From an uncultured Mollicutes bacterium (GTDB lineage: Bacteria > Bacillota_I > Bacilli_A > RFN20 > CAG-826): a stretch of 23,244 nucleotides of DNA. Shown here one piece after another: positions 22,506 through 23,244 of the stretch (its first letter is position 1; each line of letters begins with the position of its first letter). Where the stretch lies: positions 1 to 23,244 of the forward strand of contig UQFQ01000020.1 of the NCBI GenBank assembly GCA_900540395.1, read 5' to 3'. The position numbers and the translations under genes were made by a program. Under the pieces are notes generated by a model. That model was not told where the DNA came from and searched no databases. It saw only the letters and a program-made list of their open reading frames with translations.

Positions 22506-23157
22506 TTTTTAACCTCTCCTTTTCATTTTTAAAATAAAGTTCGTAGGATAAAACAGCAAGAGATGTTGCAAGATTAATGTTTGAGACAATAATATCTCTA
22601 GGAACATTAATTTTAGTTGGAGCAAAGTTCCAAATTGCTTTAATCTTTGCTTTTACTAATGCATCTGTAACCACTTGGGCTGCATATCCAGGTACAGTTA
22701 TAATACCGATGTGAGCGTTTAATTCAGTCAAAACATCTTCATTTAACTGGCTTACATCGTAAACTGGTTTTCCATTAACTTCTTTGCCTTTAGCTAAAGG
22801 ATTGTTATCAAAAGCGGCAACAATTCGCAATCCAAAATCTTCAAATCCTTTATAGTGCAAAAAAGCGGTACCTAAACTACCGACACCTACTAAAACAGCG
22901 TTAGAAACACGGTTGAAACCTAAAATTGTTTCAATATCAGAAATTAATTGTGATATTTTACGTCCTTTGTTTGGAACGCCGCTTTCAGAACTAATAGAAG
23001 CTATGTCTTTTCTAACTAATTCATTGTTTAAATCTAAGCAATCCGCCAAAGTCTGTGAATTCACAGTCTTTAAACCATTGCTTTCGAGATTTTTTAAAAC
23101 CCAGAGATAATCTGGTAAACGATGTAATTGGTTTTTTGTAAGTCTCTCTTCTCTCAT
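22498..23157 (-). CDS. rex: Redox-sensing transcriptional repressor Rex
   Basis: Rex is a homodimeric repressor that binds DNA when NAD+ is high and releases it when NADH rises, switching on fermentation genes. It is 219 aa, the usual length. The N-terminal winged helix (about 1-80) contains LPDYLWVLKNLESNG and the recognition part SQTLADCLDLNNELVRKDIA. The Rossmann NAD(H) domain starts at about residue 88 with VLVGVGSLGTAFLHYKGF and contains the conserved AAFDNNP. A C-terminal domain-swap helix (YELYFKNEKERLKNG) follows. It is the first gene of the rex-adhE unit, and its leader carries a dyad likely to serve as its own operator. The frame starts at ATGAGAGAAGAG. Confidence 0.95.
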   Translation of the reverse strand: MREERLTKNQLHRLPDYLWVLKNLESNGLKTVNSQTLADCLDLNNELVRKDIASISSESGVPNKGRKISQLISDIETILGFNRVSNAVLVGVGSLGTAFLHYKGFEDFGLRIVAAFDNNPLAKGKEVNGKPVYDVSQLNEDVLTELNAHIGIITVPGYAAQVVTDALVKAKIKAIWNFAPTKINVPRDIIVSNINLATSLAVLSYELYFKNEKERLKNG

Positions 23158-23166
23158 TCTCGTAAG

Positions 23167-23184
23167 TCGGTATTTTTTTACCGA
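23167..23184. promoter_or_regulatory. 18-bp dyad in the rex leader, candidate autoregulatory operator
   Basis: TCGGTA-N6-TACCGA (spacer TTTTTT on the plus strand) is a perfect inverted repeat whose 6-6-6 spacing equals that of known Rex sites (TTGTGA-N6-TCACAA), but its half-sites differ. It overlaps the predicted start point and ends 10 nt before the ATG, an ideal place for repression. It could instead be an RNA hairpin or the site of another regulator. Confidence 0.45.
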
Positions 23185-23188
23185 AATA

Positions 23189-23217
23189 ATATTACATAAA
23201 CTCCAATCTTTTTTAAA
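23189..23217 (-). promoter_or_regulatory. Candidate promoter of the rex-adhE operon
   Basis: On the minus strand TTTAAA (23212-23217; 4 of 6 matches to TTGACA) precedes TAATAT (23189-23194; 4 of 6 matches to TATAAT) with 17-nt spacing, predicting a start near 23182, inside the dyad. The remaining 23218-23244 shows nothing further. Confidence 0.45.
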
Positions 23218-23244
23218 GTGGAATTTAAAGAAAAACGCTGAAAA

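Noticed and set aside
1..23244. CRISPR arrays, tRNA genes, insertion sequences, prophage or toxin-antitoxin genes
   Set aside because: No regularly spaced repeats, no tRNA-like T-arm with flanking stems, no transposase or integrase motifs, and no foreign-looking genes were seen.

Overview
The window is AT-rich, densely packed DNA from a bacterial chromosome. All 20 protein genes lie on the minus strand. Every gene is full length under the standard code: Trp is TGG, stops are mostly TAA, and one gene ends in TGA. TGA is therefore not recoded as it is in Mycoplasma. The gene content points to an anaerobic, fermentative low-GC Firmicute or Mollicute relative, such as one of the uncultured gut Bacilli lineages: GatCAB plus AsnRS, PcrA-LigA, ECF-type thiamine uptake, Rex, AdhE and a group B [FeFe] hydrogenase. 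The lineage is an inference; no marker in the window settles it.

Read in the direction of transcription (high to low coordinates), there are four blocks. (1) 23.2-16.0 kb: rex, adhE, a hydrogenase, a ureohydrolase, ung and a metallo-beta-lactamase-fold enzyme. Rex senses NADH/NAD+, AdhE disposes of reducing equivalents as ethanol, and the hydrogenase handles H2; two operator-like sites lie in this block. (2) 15.9-13.7 kb: a thiamine module. A TPP riboswitch with its own terminator precedes a ThiT-type transporter with an unusual N-terminal membrane extension, then thiamine pyrophosphokinase and a small unknown protein. (3) 13.6-7.7 kb: a DUF3137-like membrane protein, ntdP, the t6A cluster tsaE-tsaB-rimI-tsaD, asnS and a small membrane protein, closed by an intrinsic terminator. 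(4) 7.1 kb to the left edge: pcrA, ligA, gatC, gatA and a gatB cut by the window edge, joining DNA repair to tRNA-dependent amidation.

The only long stretch without a gene is 7118-7764. It is not empty. On the plus strand, opposite to every gene, it holds a good promoter followed at the right distance by a roughly 200-nt segment. Its ends pair, and its interior folds into an exactly abutting three-helix junction. Several of its pairs are G-U and exist only if the plus strand is transcribed. The 3' end of this candidate RNA is perfectly complementary over 13 nt to the start-codon region of the neighbouring pcrA mRNA. This is the most interesting unexplained signal in the window. No tRNA, rRNA, CRISPR array, insertion sequence or prophage gene was seen.
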